DNA of 64,000 nucleotides from Membranipora membranacea. Lineage: Eukaryota > Bryozoa > Gymnolaemata > Cheilostomatida > Membraniporidae. Below the pieces are notes generated by a model. It searched no databases, was not told the DNA's origin, and saw only the letters and a program-made list of their open reading frames with translations. Location: assembly GCA_914767715.1 (NCBI GenBank), contig OU612073.1:18042001-18106000 (forward strand), in the 5' to 3' direction. Each line of letters starts with the position of its first letter. Positions within the stretch are counted from its first letter, which is position 1. Positions 36,594 through 47,937 of the stretch are shown here, piece after piece. The position numbers and the translations under genes are program-made.

Positions 36594-38126
36594 CTTTGCA
36601 ATAAAATATCTTGCTAAAAATCACAAACTCTAAGTCCAAAGACTAAAAAGCAATGGTTTACAGGCAGGTCAGGCACACCTTGGCTACATTTGAGATGAAC
36701 GGTGTAGCATCAGCGCAATCTTTTAAAGAATAGTATGCTTGTGTGCTGGTATATGACGTCCGTATTAATTGCCAACTGACTTGTGGGTAATTATTTTATT
36801 TAGAAGACGTAACCTATAAAAAATACTGACAATGTAACGATGGAACAGAACAAGACGAAACGATTTAACATGTGGTATGCAATGAAGCTAAACATAAAAT
36901 TAAATCGTCAACAGAATTACAAACAAGACAAAACAATAAACAAAGTACACAAATTACAAAACGATTTTATGCTCTTACAATTATTGATAGGAGAGGAATT
37001 TGAATTAACCAGCTGTTGTTGAGAACATAACTCCTCCAAGCTAATTATTAACACCGCTAAAAAGGGTATATATATATAGTGTTATATAGCGTTTGTTTGT
37101 ATGATAATAATTAATATGGAACACTCGACATAATAATGTGCGCTCAAAATTTAGTTACAGACGTAGCAATGGTTAGAATTCTCCACAATCAGTTTGCTAC
37201 ATATTAGGAACGCATCAGAATAAACTTATTCGTATAAAAACATTAATAAATTTACTGGCGGCCAGAGATATACCTTCCTCTTGCCGAGCTGCCGCGTGTA
37301 ATAATGCTGGCTGATGGTTAAAACAAATGAGTCATAGTCATAGCTATATAACTTGGAACAATAGGAAAGCGCAAATAGCACAGAAATAGCTGGCTGCTAT
37401 AGCTATGTTTACACCAAAATTATTGGTTATAATCAAGACATTTAATAATAAATGCTAATTACCTTAATTAACTGGTCTTTTAAATTTCTTCTTGCATAAA
37501 AAAAAATATTCATAAATAAAAATGTCCGTCCCAAACAGCTTGTACTTTGTTGGTATTTGGCCTTCATGGTTTTTACATCATCTAAGGTGAACCTTAAACG
37601 CACAAGTAACTAGAGCTTTTTTTTTTTCAAAAAGTAAACGCTTGCAACCTTGCAAAAAAATAACAATAGCTTGAATAATGACCCTCTCCTATCACCATTG
37701 TATAAAGCGAATACAATATTCATACCTGTTTGTGTTGTAGCAAATTCACACCACAATAAAGGATGTGCTGATAGGAGATAGGATTAGAACATCAAAAGTT
37801 CTAATACGATCCAAAGAGGGTGTGAAATATAGGAGTTAAGCTCTCAATAGATATGAATGGATAACTCTGAGATGTGATAATGCTGAGATAATTCAGTCGA
37901 GTGATTGAAAATTTAGGATATTTTGTTCAAAGATGTCAAACAATTTTCAAACCTTATCTCACTGTGGGAAGAGGATGCCTTGGTCCAAGACACATGATCA
38001 CAGAAGAGAAAACAACCTGTCACTCAATCAATCATTTTAACCTACTGAAGTTTAATGAGGATGGGGAATTGTGACCCCAATGAACGATGTGGAGAACTCA
38101 AAAGTATGCTGCCTCACTCCGCACAA
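36594..38126. other. Remnant intron sequence of minus-strand gene C, with an insertion
   Basis: About 36825-37240 is absent from the matching sequence at 61990-62050, so it is an insertion here or a deletion there. It contains a 60-codon plus-strand frame rich in Lys, Asn and Gln at 36840-37022 that I do not recognise. The rest is intron-like DNA of the minus-strand gene. Confidence 0.5.
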
Positions 38127-38560
38127 AAAATCATCTCAGTTGGCTTTTACTATTACTTGGAAACCAATGATGTTCAGCTAACTTCGATTTGGAAGTAAAA
38201 GAAAAAAGAGAACAATTTTCATGTGAGAGATCAGAAAATATCATACATATACTGGGATATGTGTGTATTGCCTTGCCTGGCCTGGCCTTATCACCATCTT
38301 CTTATAACAGTGGTCCAGGTCTTCTATAGACTTTGTGACTTTATGAATGTTTTAAACAAACTACCAAATTATTTGATAACATCAGACCAAGCGTGAAGTT
38401 TTCCAAACAGGAAGTTTCAAGCATTTAGGTCAATAAAATTTGGGAATTCTATGTTGACTCAGCACTGCAGTTGATGTCACATCAAAATCATTTTTATCTT
38501 ATTTCTATGACAATAAAAATATTATAATATGAGTAGGCTATAAAATTAGGTGATGTGTCA
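38127..38560. repeat. Interspersed repeat shared with 31023-31290 and 49920-50300
   Basis: Begins with AAATCATCTCAGTTGGCTTT and includes AGAAAATATCATA and CTACCAAATTATTT blocks. A diverged copy lies at about 49927-50300, and the right-hand part is at 31023-31290. Confidence 0.6.
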
Positions 38561-38639
38561 TACATCAAGCTCCATTTAGGTGTAGAGAACATCCCAGGCA
38601 TCCCAGACACAAGCTTGGTCGAAATTTGGACCAAAGATT

Positions 38640-38790
38640 TTGGGGGTGGAGAGATGGCGCAAATGGTAAGACCGCTTGCTATTCACTGCTAGGGGATTGA
38701 TGCTGCAGGAGTTGTGAGATTGAGTCCCACTGGTTGAGCTTTTAAGGTTGATTGTTCCAGCCCCCCAGCACCCTCGGGTGTATACCTCTC
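38640..38790 (+). mobile_element. tRNA-derived SINE-like element
   Basis: GGTGGAGAGATGGCGCAAAT (A-box-like) is followed by a GATTGAGTCCC B-box-like block, in the same order as the 31387 element. Confidence 0.55.
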
Positions 38791-38984
38791 CTGTGTACAT
38801 GTATTTTGACTGACTCACTGAAAGACATGGGGTTCCAGCAAACGGCCATGGAAGGCCAGTATCCCTAACATGTACGCTGTATTGAGTAGGGCGGTGATGG
38901 TGGAGTGGACTGTGCTGTGGGATGAGAGAACACAATTCTGAGTAGTGAATATCGGCAGGCTAATAAGCGCTATCAACCCATTCT

Positions 38985-39075
38985 TTTTGAGGGTGGTGAG
39001 ATGACGCAATCGGTTAACGCGCTTGATATTCACTGCCAGGCGATTGGTGCCGCAGGAGCTGATGTTTCGAACATT
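38985..39075 (+). mobile_element. tRNA-derived SINE-like element
   Basis: GATGACGCAATCGGTTAACG is followed by GTTTCGAAC. Duplicate of the 31724 element. Confidence 0.55.
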
Positions 39076-39124
39076 TGACAAAAGCTTATCTTATACCATT
39101 ACCTACAATCTTTATAATGTGCAT

Positions 39125-40961
39125 ACAATCTTGTTGAGGACACACAGGTGAACTGCCCATACTGTAGACGATTAGTACGAATACCAGAGGAGGGCTCTCT
39201 TGTAGGTAGACTTTCAGAATATCTAAAGGACCAGCTGAAAATTAACCCATCCAGTGTTGCCCTATCTCATGGAAAAGACTTGAAATCTAAGAGTAAGTTT
39301 TTAATTTAGAGTTATTTAAAGTATTATACAATTCTACTATACAACAGGACATGTTTTGTGAGGTTCAGTGACATTGTCTGGTTAAAAATATTATTAAGAT
39401 ATAAAAAAGCGAGAGAAATTTGGAGATATTGTTTTACCAATTTTGATTTTGCTGGCATAGATATCAGAGGCAGGAAGGATCTGTAGTCTGCTGTTGTTTT
39501 ATTGTTTTGATTCTATCGCACATTACCAAATACGTCTTCCTCATCAGCATTCTTATGTTACAGCCGATCCTAAATGTAGCATAGAAGATTGTGATAGACA
39601 TGTAGATGTACGATGTGGTGTTTGCTGCAAATTTCTCTGCTATCGGTAAATACGAAAGTACATAAAACCTAAGACGTCTTAATTTTTGATTGGCGGCCTG
39701 CATATGACTATTCAGATTCGGTCGAAAAGCAAGCCTGAGGGCTCAGCTCGCAACGTGACCAGAACGGGTATTTATTTGTTCCAAATATTGCTCGAATCTA
39801 GATCACTTAATGTTTGATGACCAATATTTGTATACAATATATGTGCATACATTGTATACAAATATATTTGCTAACATACCCATCAACACCTTATTGCTAC
39901 ATCTACACTAAATATTTTACAGGCACGAGCACCCTAGGGCTGCCAGTCAGCAGTATTCCTATGAGGATCGAGTACATATCCATACATGACACCAGGAGTC
40001 AGTGTTCTACTGTAGCCCATCATGGTGAAGACATATTACTCGGCACACCTGAAGGGCTCAAGGTCTTTAATCAGATAAATAAACAGCTCAAGCTGGAGGT
40101 TAAAGGCATCCACCAGGTGGCTCAGCATAAGGCAGACATTTTTCTTGTACACGAGAAGGCCGACTCTGTCTCTGTTCTATGTTACAACAAGTTTTCTACT
40201 GATTACCTTGTTTCATTTCCGAGGCAATCAAATATCATTAACCATATTTCTGTGAACGCCATATATGTTGCAGTAGTGAAATTCGATCAGAGCCTTGTTA
40301 AATTTTACAACAGACAATCTAAAGTTGTTTCGGATATGAAACTTCCAAGTATAAAATGTTGCATTAACGTCTGCTTCACATTCGATGGTAGCTTATTGGT
40401 CACAGGCCGAGATGACGGCAATGAATACAGACTGTGGAAATACAGAATACAACCTGGTCCTGACAAACCGACATGTACAGAGCTGTGGTCTGTTAAGGAG
40501 GCGGAGATGTGTAGTGGGGTGTTTGAATTAGAAAGCGGACAGATATTTCACTGTGGTACCAAGAGCAAGAAGATTCACATGTATGACAGTGAAGGTAAGA
40601 TTGTTACTCCCATGAAGCTGTGAAACTTTCCACATGGCAATTGGGGCCTTTAAATTTAAATTAGCCCTGATACTTTAATTAAGTGTTTGGTTCGATATGT
40701 TAATGAAAACCTAAATTTTAACTGTGTGGTGAAATTAGTCTTCATCTGTATGGTGTGTGAGGATGTCGTAGTATTTTAAAAGTGGTTGGTTATTAATATT
40801 AAGTTGTATTCTGTTCTCTCTCTATTGCAGGTACCAAAGTCAAGTAAGTAAAAGTAGACCAGCTACCTAATGATTACGAGGATATCAGTGTAAGGGGAAA
40901 TGAACTGGTTGTTGCAGGATGGAACACCAAAACCCTTCTACTTTTCAAAATAGTGTACCGA
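39125..40961 (+). pseudogene. TRIM-like copy 4: exons 1, 4 and 5 missing, several lesions
   Basis: Recognised parts: exon 2 (39125-39292), exon 3 (39564-39645), exon 6 (39923-40594) and exon 7 (40831-40961). There is no exon 1. The acceptor before exon 2 reads GCAT instead of GCAG. Exons 4 and 5 and their introns are gone between 39660 and 39900. Exon 7 has a TAA at 40845-40847 (AAGTAA for AAGGAA in copy 1), and the normal stop is changed to CGA. Exon 6 is open and carries distinctive loop residues (KFDQS, KCCIN, TGRDDG). The 5' part resembles copy 3 and the 3' part copy 1, so this is a recombinant that has decayed. Confidence 0.85.
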
Positions 40962-42009
40962 TCACTATTGAGACTTCGCATATGGGTTTATCATGCCGAC
41001 AATATACGATCATTTAACACTGTTATTTCATAGGTTGCTTGTGCATTTGGTATGATAGAGCTATTTTAATCGCCTAAGTTTTTCAGTTTTGTTACATTGT
41101 ATTATATTACTGAACACTATACTTCATTCGCATTCTACCCACATAATATTCATGACGTTAGTTTTTTGTAAACAAGTTTTCTAGGGCCGTTGTATTTTTA
41201 TTTACAGATTGTTTTTGTAGGAATTATCACAGAATTATATCATCAAAATTTCTTACCTGAGTGCCGTTTCTAAAATTAGAATATATAAGCCTTCATCCAA
41301 ATTTCTTGTGAGTTTGTTGCATTATAAGCCGACCTCGAAGTTTTATTAACAGAATTAAACTGTTCATATAATATAACAAACAAATAAGATGCCTATGATG
41401 CAACCTGGTCTGCCAATACAGATATAAAAATATCTAGGCAGAAACATAACCTGTATATATAGCAGTGGAACATATTATTGTCAAGGCCAACACCTCCTGT
41501 AGCACATAATAATGAATAGAACAAAAACAAATTAGGGTAGATACTATTTTAGTTGCGGTGGTGACTAGATTATCTTCTTGCTTTATTATGTGATTGGAAT
41601 AACTCTGTATGAGAAACCTTCTATGTCCACGTCTGCCAGTGTCTGCATCTGTAAATAGAACTGACTCTCATGAATATGTATGATATAGTTGTATTGCTTA
41701 GTTTGAGCATTTTGGCTTAGTGGTCTCAGGGCAGAGATCCAGAGATCAGGTCAATATTAAATACAGTGTCACCAATCTTATATATCCTGAGAAATTATAA
41801 ATGATCGCACTAGGCTCACTGAAATATATTATATGGATGAGGGGTACATATCTGACTCTAAGCAGGTAGTTGTATGGCTATTCATGTATGATTGCATGAC
41901 CGCATTACTCATCTTTGATTGGTCCACGAATTCATATCGATGGCTACGCTACTCCACAATTCAATGTCATCCATATCTGAGTGCCACAATGCTCCATGTA
42001 GTGTCCTGT
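40962..42009. other. Region between pseudogene copy 4 and minus-strand gene B
   Basis: Matches 14656-15768 with scattered substitutions. No independent gene is seen. Confidence 0.5.
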
Positions 42010-45000
42010 CTAGGTTAACATTATGTCTATGGGTTTTGCAGTGGTTTCACAATTCACCCCTAAGAACATATTTAATCTTTTATATTTTCTTAAAATCCTA
42101 CGAAAACCAGGACTATCTCTCACTTCATCATTCTCCAACAGTACGATATCTTCCCCTGACATATCTGAGTCTGTTTCTACCATCGTCTCTCTCATGTTTA
42201 TTACATGTGTCTCTCCCATCTCTAGGACAGGCTCGGTATTCTGTTCTTCCTCCTTTACAATAAAATATGAAACAAATGTCTAAGTCTAACTAAGTCCAAA
42301 CAATGGTCTGGCGCGGCAGCCATAATCGGCACGTAGTTGCTCTCAGTTTGCAGGCAGGTCGGAGCACACCTGGGGCTACATTGAAGATAAACTTGGTAAC
42401 ATCAGCGTAATTTTATAAATATTGTTTTTCACTTTATTGATATCAAGTTTTTCATCTGCAAAGCTGCTATTTAAGGTGCAGGTAACAAGAGCTTGATATT
42501 TTTTTCAGAGTAGACGCTTGTAATTTTGTGAAAAAATAAATCTGGTCTGCATAATCACCCTCACCTGTCACCACAGCATTGTAATGCAATTCCAACTTTA
42601 ATAATAGTTTGTGTCAAAGCAAATTCATAATACCATGTAGGATGTGCTAATAGGCGAGGGTTAATTGTAGGATGAGAAAATTGAAAGTTCTTTTACAAGC
42701 GAAAGAGGGGGTAAAATATTGGAGCTACGCTCATATTGGATATGAGTGGATAACTCTGAGCTGTAAAAATGTGCTGACCAGACAAAAATGGCACATCTGA
42801 TCAACAATTAAAGAAGAGTATATCGATGATCTACTGACACAACAGTTGACATCAATATATAACCAAAGGCTAGTAATTATCTTTGTCATCTCAGTACTCG
42901 GACACAAAAAAAGGGATGAAAGTCCCGCTAACACAATATGAATACGAGCTCTTTGAGGTCAAACTTGAGAGTATTCATAAGCATGACCATAATCAAGTGG
43001 TGGATGCTTCAGAGTTAGATGTATTGTATGTTATATCGGTACTTACCACAGAAAAGTTCTCAGCAATCACCAAATCATCATCTCTGCAATATATAGTTCA
43101 GTGGAATTATTGAAAAGTTAGGTTTTAGTATTTTTATCATTTTCATCATAAAATGGGGACACTATGTTTCAAAATAATCAGAGGTCACCGGATACCTTGG
43201 CTGGTATTGGCTAAGATGGCTGACAATGGCATAGAATTCACTTTACTCAACATATGCACAATATTTACTGGGTGACCGCTGTACTATTTTGACCCTCTTG
43301 TTGCCAAGAGAGCAATTAGATAAGCCTTTGATGAACTGTGTGGGCAGTCTCTGAAATATTGAGATTCAAATTTGACAAAATTTTAAACCACTGAGTTTAA
43401 GTTCATTAGCCTGAACACTTAGTGTTCGTACAGAGTTATATTTTCAAGCTTTTATCTACTTACGGTGGATCAGCTTTGTTGGGGGAGCTGACTGGTCGCT
43501 TCATACACAAGCTCCGCTGTACTGTAAACAAGTTACTACAACAAGAAACATATAGGATCAGTACATTGTCCTTGCGTTAGGCTGGACAATACTACCTGCT
43601 CTGATCCCGCTAGTAGAGTGTATATGTTACATACATAAATGTAGATGCCACCTAGTGTCTCTGGTCAATGGTGTCAAATAGCAGTGAGAGAACATTATAG
43701 ATATAAAAATACTCCCTTTAATACATAGTTCTGTGTTTTGCTATTTATATAAAAATGTACATTGCAAGCAAAAGATTATTAAGTCTTAAAATGCTATCCA
43801 TTATAGATATAGGTGAATTTTTTTATCATTATTGAATTTTAGGTTGACGCTCTGTGATTGAAATAAGGCTTTGTAAAAGTTAAATTGTACACAACTGATT
43901 TGAACCTCAGGTATTGGGTATTCTGATAAAGACAGATTTCTCTTGTCTGAGACAGCAGGCAAGTGAGACAAATTTAGCCCCTTATCGATAATATTAGCCA
44001 TAGAATCAAACGGTCATAAAAGTTTCTACACTTCCTGGAATTTTTTTACAGAGGATCCATTTAACCATTTGCTCAACAAGGCGATTGCCGCTGAAGGCGG
44101 TCGTTAACGACTGACTACGACTGCAGTCACCTAACCAAACACTGTGGTTAATAGCTGATACACATTGAGCCTCACTCACTCACCCATATCCTATCTTTCG
44201 GAGTTGCATTCCCGTTGATTGCGGGCACATATCTATATTGAATCGTGTTTTAACAAACTGCTGTATCATCTCCAAGTCACTCTTTAGTTGGCTTTAATTA
44301 GTCTTTCTATTTCCTGTTTAAATATCTGACGCTCGGCTGTATTCAGTATAGGCCTCCGACAATGGTCTCTTTAACTCTACAGAACAAATAGCCATCTCCA
44401 ACACTATACTATTATTCTTTTGGAACTTTTGGAATCATCTTACTCTTAAAATTTCATTCTCGGGACCTTGTAATGCTTTTCCATCACAATAGTACTGGCT
44501 AAATCAATGATAACAACTTTTCAAACACTTGACAGCCAAATTTACTAGCTACCAAGGACTCATTCCCTAACTGTGGCTGCTAAGAGCTGAGTTATATACT
44601 TTGAAATCAATGGTGGATCATTAGCCTTTCATTTATGACAGCGTCATAAAGATTTAAGACCATTGTTCCACTAAAAACTAAATTTGTTATGAAATAACCA
44701 ATATGCGGGGTGGGTAAGGCACTCGATGGGTCGTTTTACTGATGCTGTCGCGGAGCTTTGTTACGTTACGTATTAAAGTGAAGATAGTTTATTCATACCG
44801 GCACTTTTTTAGGTTTAGGTTCAGCTTCCACCAACTGCTTCTTCATCATTTTTGCTTGAGACTGAAATAGAAACGATAAAATAAACATAATTCATTAGTT
44901 TTTTTATGGACAGGGGGATAACCTTATTTATCTCAGTTAGTCGATGCATTATTACCATGGAACTCATCACAGCATCTCTCAATCTAACAAGCTTTGGGCC

Positions 45001-47412
45001 CAAACCATCAACATATATAGGAAGTACATATGTGTTGGGTGTGGGTGTTCTGGTACCTTACGGACTGAAAAAATATCATAAACAGAAAGCTTTTTTCATT
45101 AGTGGGTGATTGGCGGGATAATTCAGAGTACAATATCTATTGTTATACTGAAAACAAGTCAACTCTAACATGTATTTTCTCAATCCAATAGCCATCTGAA
45201 TGAATATGTCCCCTTAAGAATCTAGATACCTGGTCCATGTGTACAAATATTGGTGATTTTGAATAGTCACAAATTCCTTTAGACCAGCTACTATACCTAG
45301 TGTTGAAAGATTTCAAATCGTTGGTCCAAATCTATTCTTCCTGTCGGGTATCTACTGATACCTAATTCTACAGGTTGACAATTTGCGCCAAGACGTCTTT
45401 TTTTATACCAGCCAATTTTGTCACGTTATATTGTATGACACGGTCCTCTTTTACCTAATTGCTGTTTAGTAAGAAACTGAAGATTTGGCTGCCCCTAAAG
45501 AGGGACGCAAGGTGCCCTTAATCCTCATACTGAGAATGTGATACATCCTAGAAAACTAGAATGCATCCTAGAGGTGAGGCCATAGAAGACCTAATCGTGG
45601 GTGTGCAGCGAGCTGCCAAAACTGAACTGGCACTAATCAGCCATTGACAGTGACACTTTGATGTAAACATATGGTTACCTGAGAGCCATTGAGGACGGTC
45701 TCTATATCCACATTACAGAAATCATCAAGCAACACGATATCATCACTGTCCCTGTGTGAAAATATAAATTTCTTCTGGCAGCATATTGTCTAGTGGAACT
45801 TAATGAAGAGATAAAGATATAGTTTGATCCGATTTGACTTCATTTTGAATGTCTCACACTCTAATGTTAAGCTGGTAAGCTGCTGGCAGTAAAGGGGAGA
45901 TTATTCCCTGATCTAGGGTTTATCAAGGTCAGGAATATTCCAGATTTACTGATTCTTATGATGTCTCACTCATCTCAGACCCTTTCTCACTGCGGGAAGA
46001 GGAGACCTTGGCCACATGATCATCGAAGTGAAAACAATATAGTCAGTCAATCAATCACTTTAACCTACTGAAGTTTGATGAGGAAGAGGAACCCACAGAA
46101 TGTTGTTGGAGAACTCAAAATACAAATCTTAAAACAATCATATACCACTGCCTGAAACAAAAATGAGATGGGATCTGTATTCGAGTCATGAAATCGTGAA
46201 GCTACTGATGTTCCGATATTTCATTGAGTAACAAGGAGCTTTAAAGCAAGCATCAAACAATTAACTCTTTCCCATGTATTCAGTGTTTTATGTAATGCCT
46301 TTTGTACATTTTGCAGTCGACTAAAATATCAGAGATAATAATTTGTTGAATAATTAATTAATGGCAACTTTATTTTAGGCCAGCGATGTTTGCATTGAAA
46401 ATAAATTCTTTTGCAAAAGCTAGCCCTGCAGCATGAACATCTTGCTATGACTTGCGCCCCCTGGTCTTAGTAATTTGGCGCCATGTGTATACCAGCTTCT
46501 CTACGATGATATATAAGACATTACAACATCGAATTTGTAGTATCAATGATGCTATCATTGATTTGTGGTCCACAGTGCAGGTTACTGTTGGTAACTTGAT
46601 TTTGTGTTTGAAACCTGCCTCACTCACAGCGTCTTGTGATCAATTTTTATGCTGTTTTTCTTTAAAAAGACTTTAGGTGAAAATTAATATCAAACTGATC
46701 ACGACAAAGTCATGGAAAAGAAGCTAGGGTGGTGAAAGTTGCTGACATTGTTGAACGGGACAAAAATGAGATGACAGAGTCAGTATTCTTTAAGCCATGG
46801 ATCATTAATTTGACACACAACATCATCTTCCTTCAAACCTCATTGTGAACACAAGGTGATGGTACAATTTATAATCCATAAGTCCATAAATCCATATCCA
46901 TATCTAAACCCATAAATCCATCAATCCATAATCTTATAAATATTAATGATTTTACATTATAGTTATTATTGTGAAACTAACATTGAGTTTAAGAGTACAC
47001 AGAATTATTAACAGCCTATCAGTAGATAGGATTTTATTTTTTAAAAAAAAGCAACACTTAATGGTGTTTTATTACAACTGTAAATTAACCCTGGTTTGCG
47101 GAGATTTCTATTTTAGCATCAGCTTAGTATTACATCCCTACCTTCTGACATATATATAATGATGACCTGAACGCCAGAGTGATGAACAAGAATAGAAATA
47201 ATATCGAATCCAGTACAGCACAAAACTTCCACCATCACTCCTAGTAAAAGAAGAAAGAGAATACAATTACCAGTTACCATCAACCTCAGTAATACTTGCA
47301 CCAGCTGCACCTGAGTGTACAACACTATATCATCAAAGTGAAACCACCTACCAAAAGACTGTGTCACAAGTACATCAGTGGCACAACAATACGTATAGAC
47401 AGCAGTTAGCAT
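42010..47412 (-). CDS. Minus-strand multi-exon gene with SUMO-interacting-like motifs, copy B
   Basis: Exons in transcription order: possible first exon from ATG 47410-47412 to 47352, 47278-47310, 47142-47240, then 45679-45751, 44799-44861, 43464-43516, 43047-43083 and terminal 42010-42252 (TAG 42010-42012). All splice borders and phases found in copy A are kept. Changes are mostly conservative: DSDDIVLLDDFCNVD, MMKKQLVEAEPKP, RPVSSPNKADPP, and GEDIVLLENDEVRD in the last exon. The copy A stop (TAG) is TAT here, so the C-terminus runs on about 24 residues. The open first exon has an ATG (MLTAVYTYCC) that is ATA in copy A. At least one exon linking 47142 and 45751 is unidentified. No family is recognised. 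Retained frames in two diverged copies argue for a real gene. Confidence 0.55.
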
Positions 47413-47937
47413 TAAGACAGGAGAGCATCAGGACCGTTGTCCTATTCAGCAGTGTTTTAGATTGTAAAGTGAAATAATTTTATTGTATAATATAATAAAG
47501 CTGGTATTGTCGTGTAATTCTGAGTAATATCAGCTTACCTGTGCTATCAGTGCTTAAATCAGCACTCATCTGACATTCTAGATAACAAAGGATACAAATA
47601 AAATAAGGATACGAGTGCAGAGACGGTCAGGTCAGAATATTTAGAACACCTTTTAATATTTTTAGCCTTATATAAATATTTTATACGTGTATTTGGTCTC
47701 AATTGAAATAAATGGTCAGGGTAATTAAATAAATAATCTTATGCTAAACAGATTAAGTTTATGCCTGTCAGGGTGACCTTTCATGTACTAGATTATCAGC
47801 AGATATCAAAAGCTACAATACATATAACGTGTGATGATTTAAATTGACTGTGTATTATAATAGCCTTGAATTAAATCTAAGTTCAAAATTGAGACAGTGT
47901 CTAGTGCATTAAATTCAGTGGAGTAGATAAACTCTGT

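Larger units (their letters stand above)
38272..39660. repeat. Duplicated block leading into copy 4
   Basis: Near-copy of 31023-32400, with the same two SINE-like elements (38640-38790 and 38985-39075) and TRIM-like exons 2-3. Confidence 0.85.
39923..47937. repeat. Segmental duplication block 1, unit B
   Basis: Colinear partner of 13522-21650. Homology stops at ACTCTGTG near 47937, where unit A passes directly into block 2. Confidence 0.9.

Noticed and set aside
36142-36633. 163-codon plus-strand frame, serine-rich
   Set aside because: Its serine-rich part is the reverse strand of the acidic terminal exon of the minus-strand gene. The duplicate at 61430 loses the N-terminal part.
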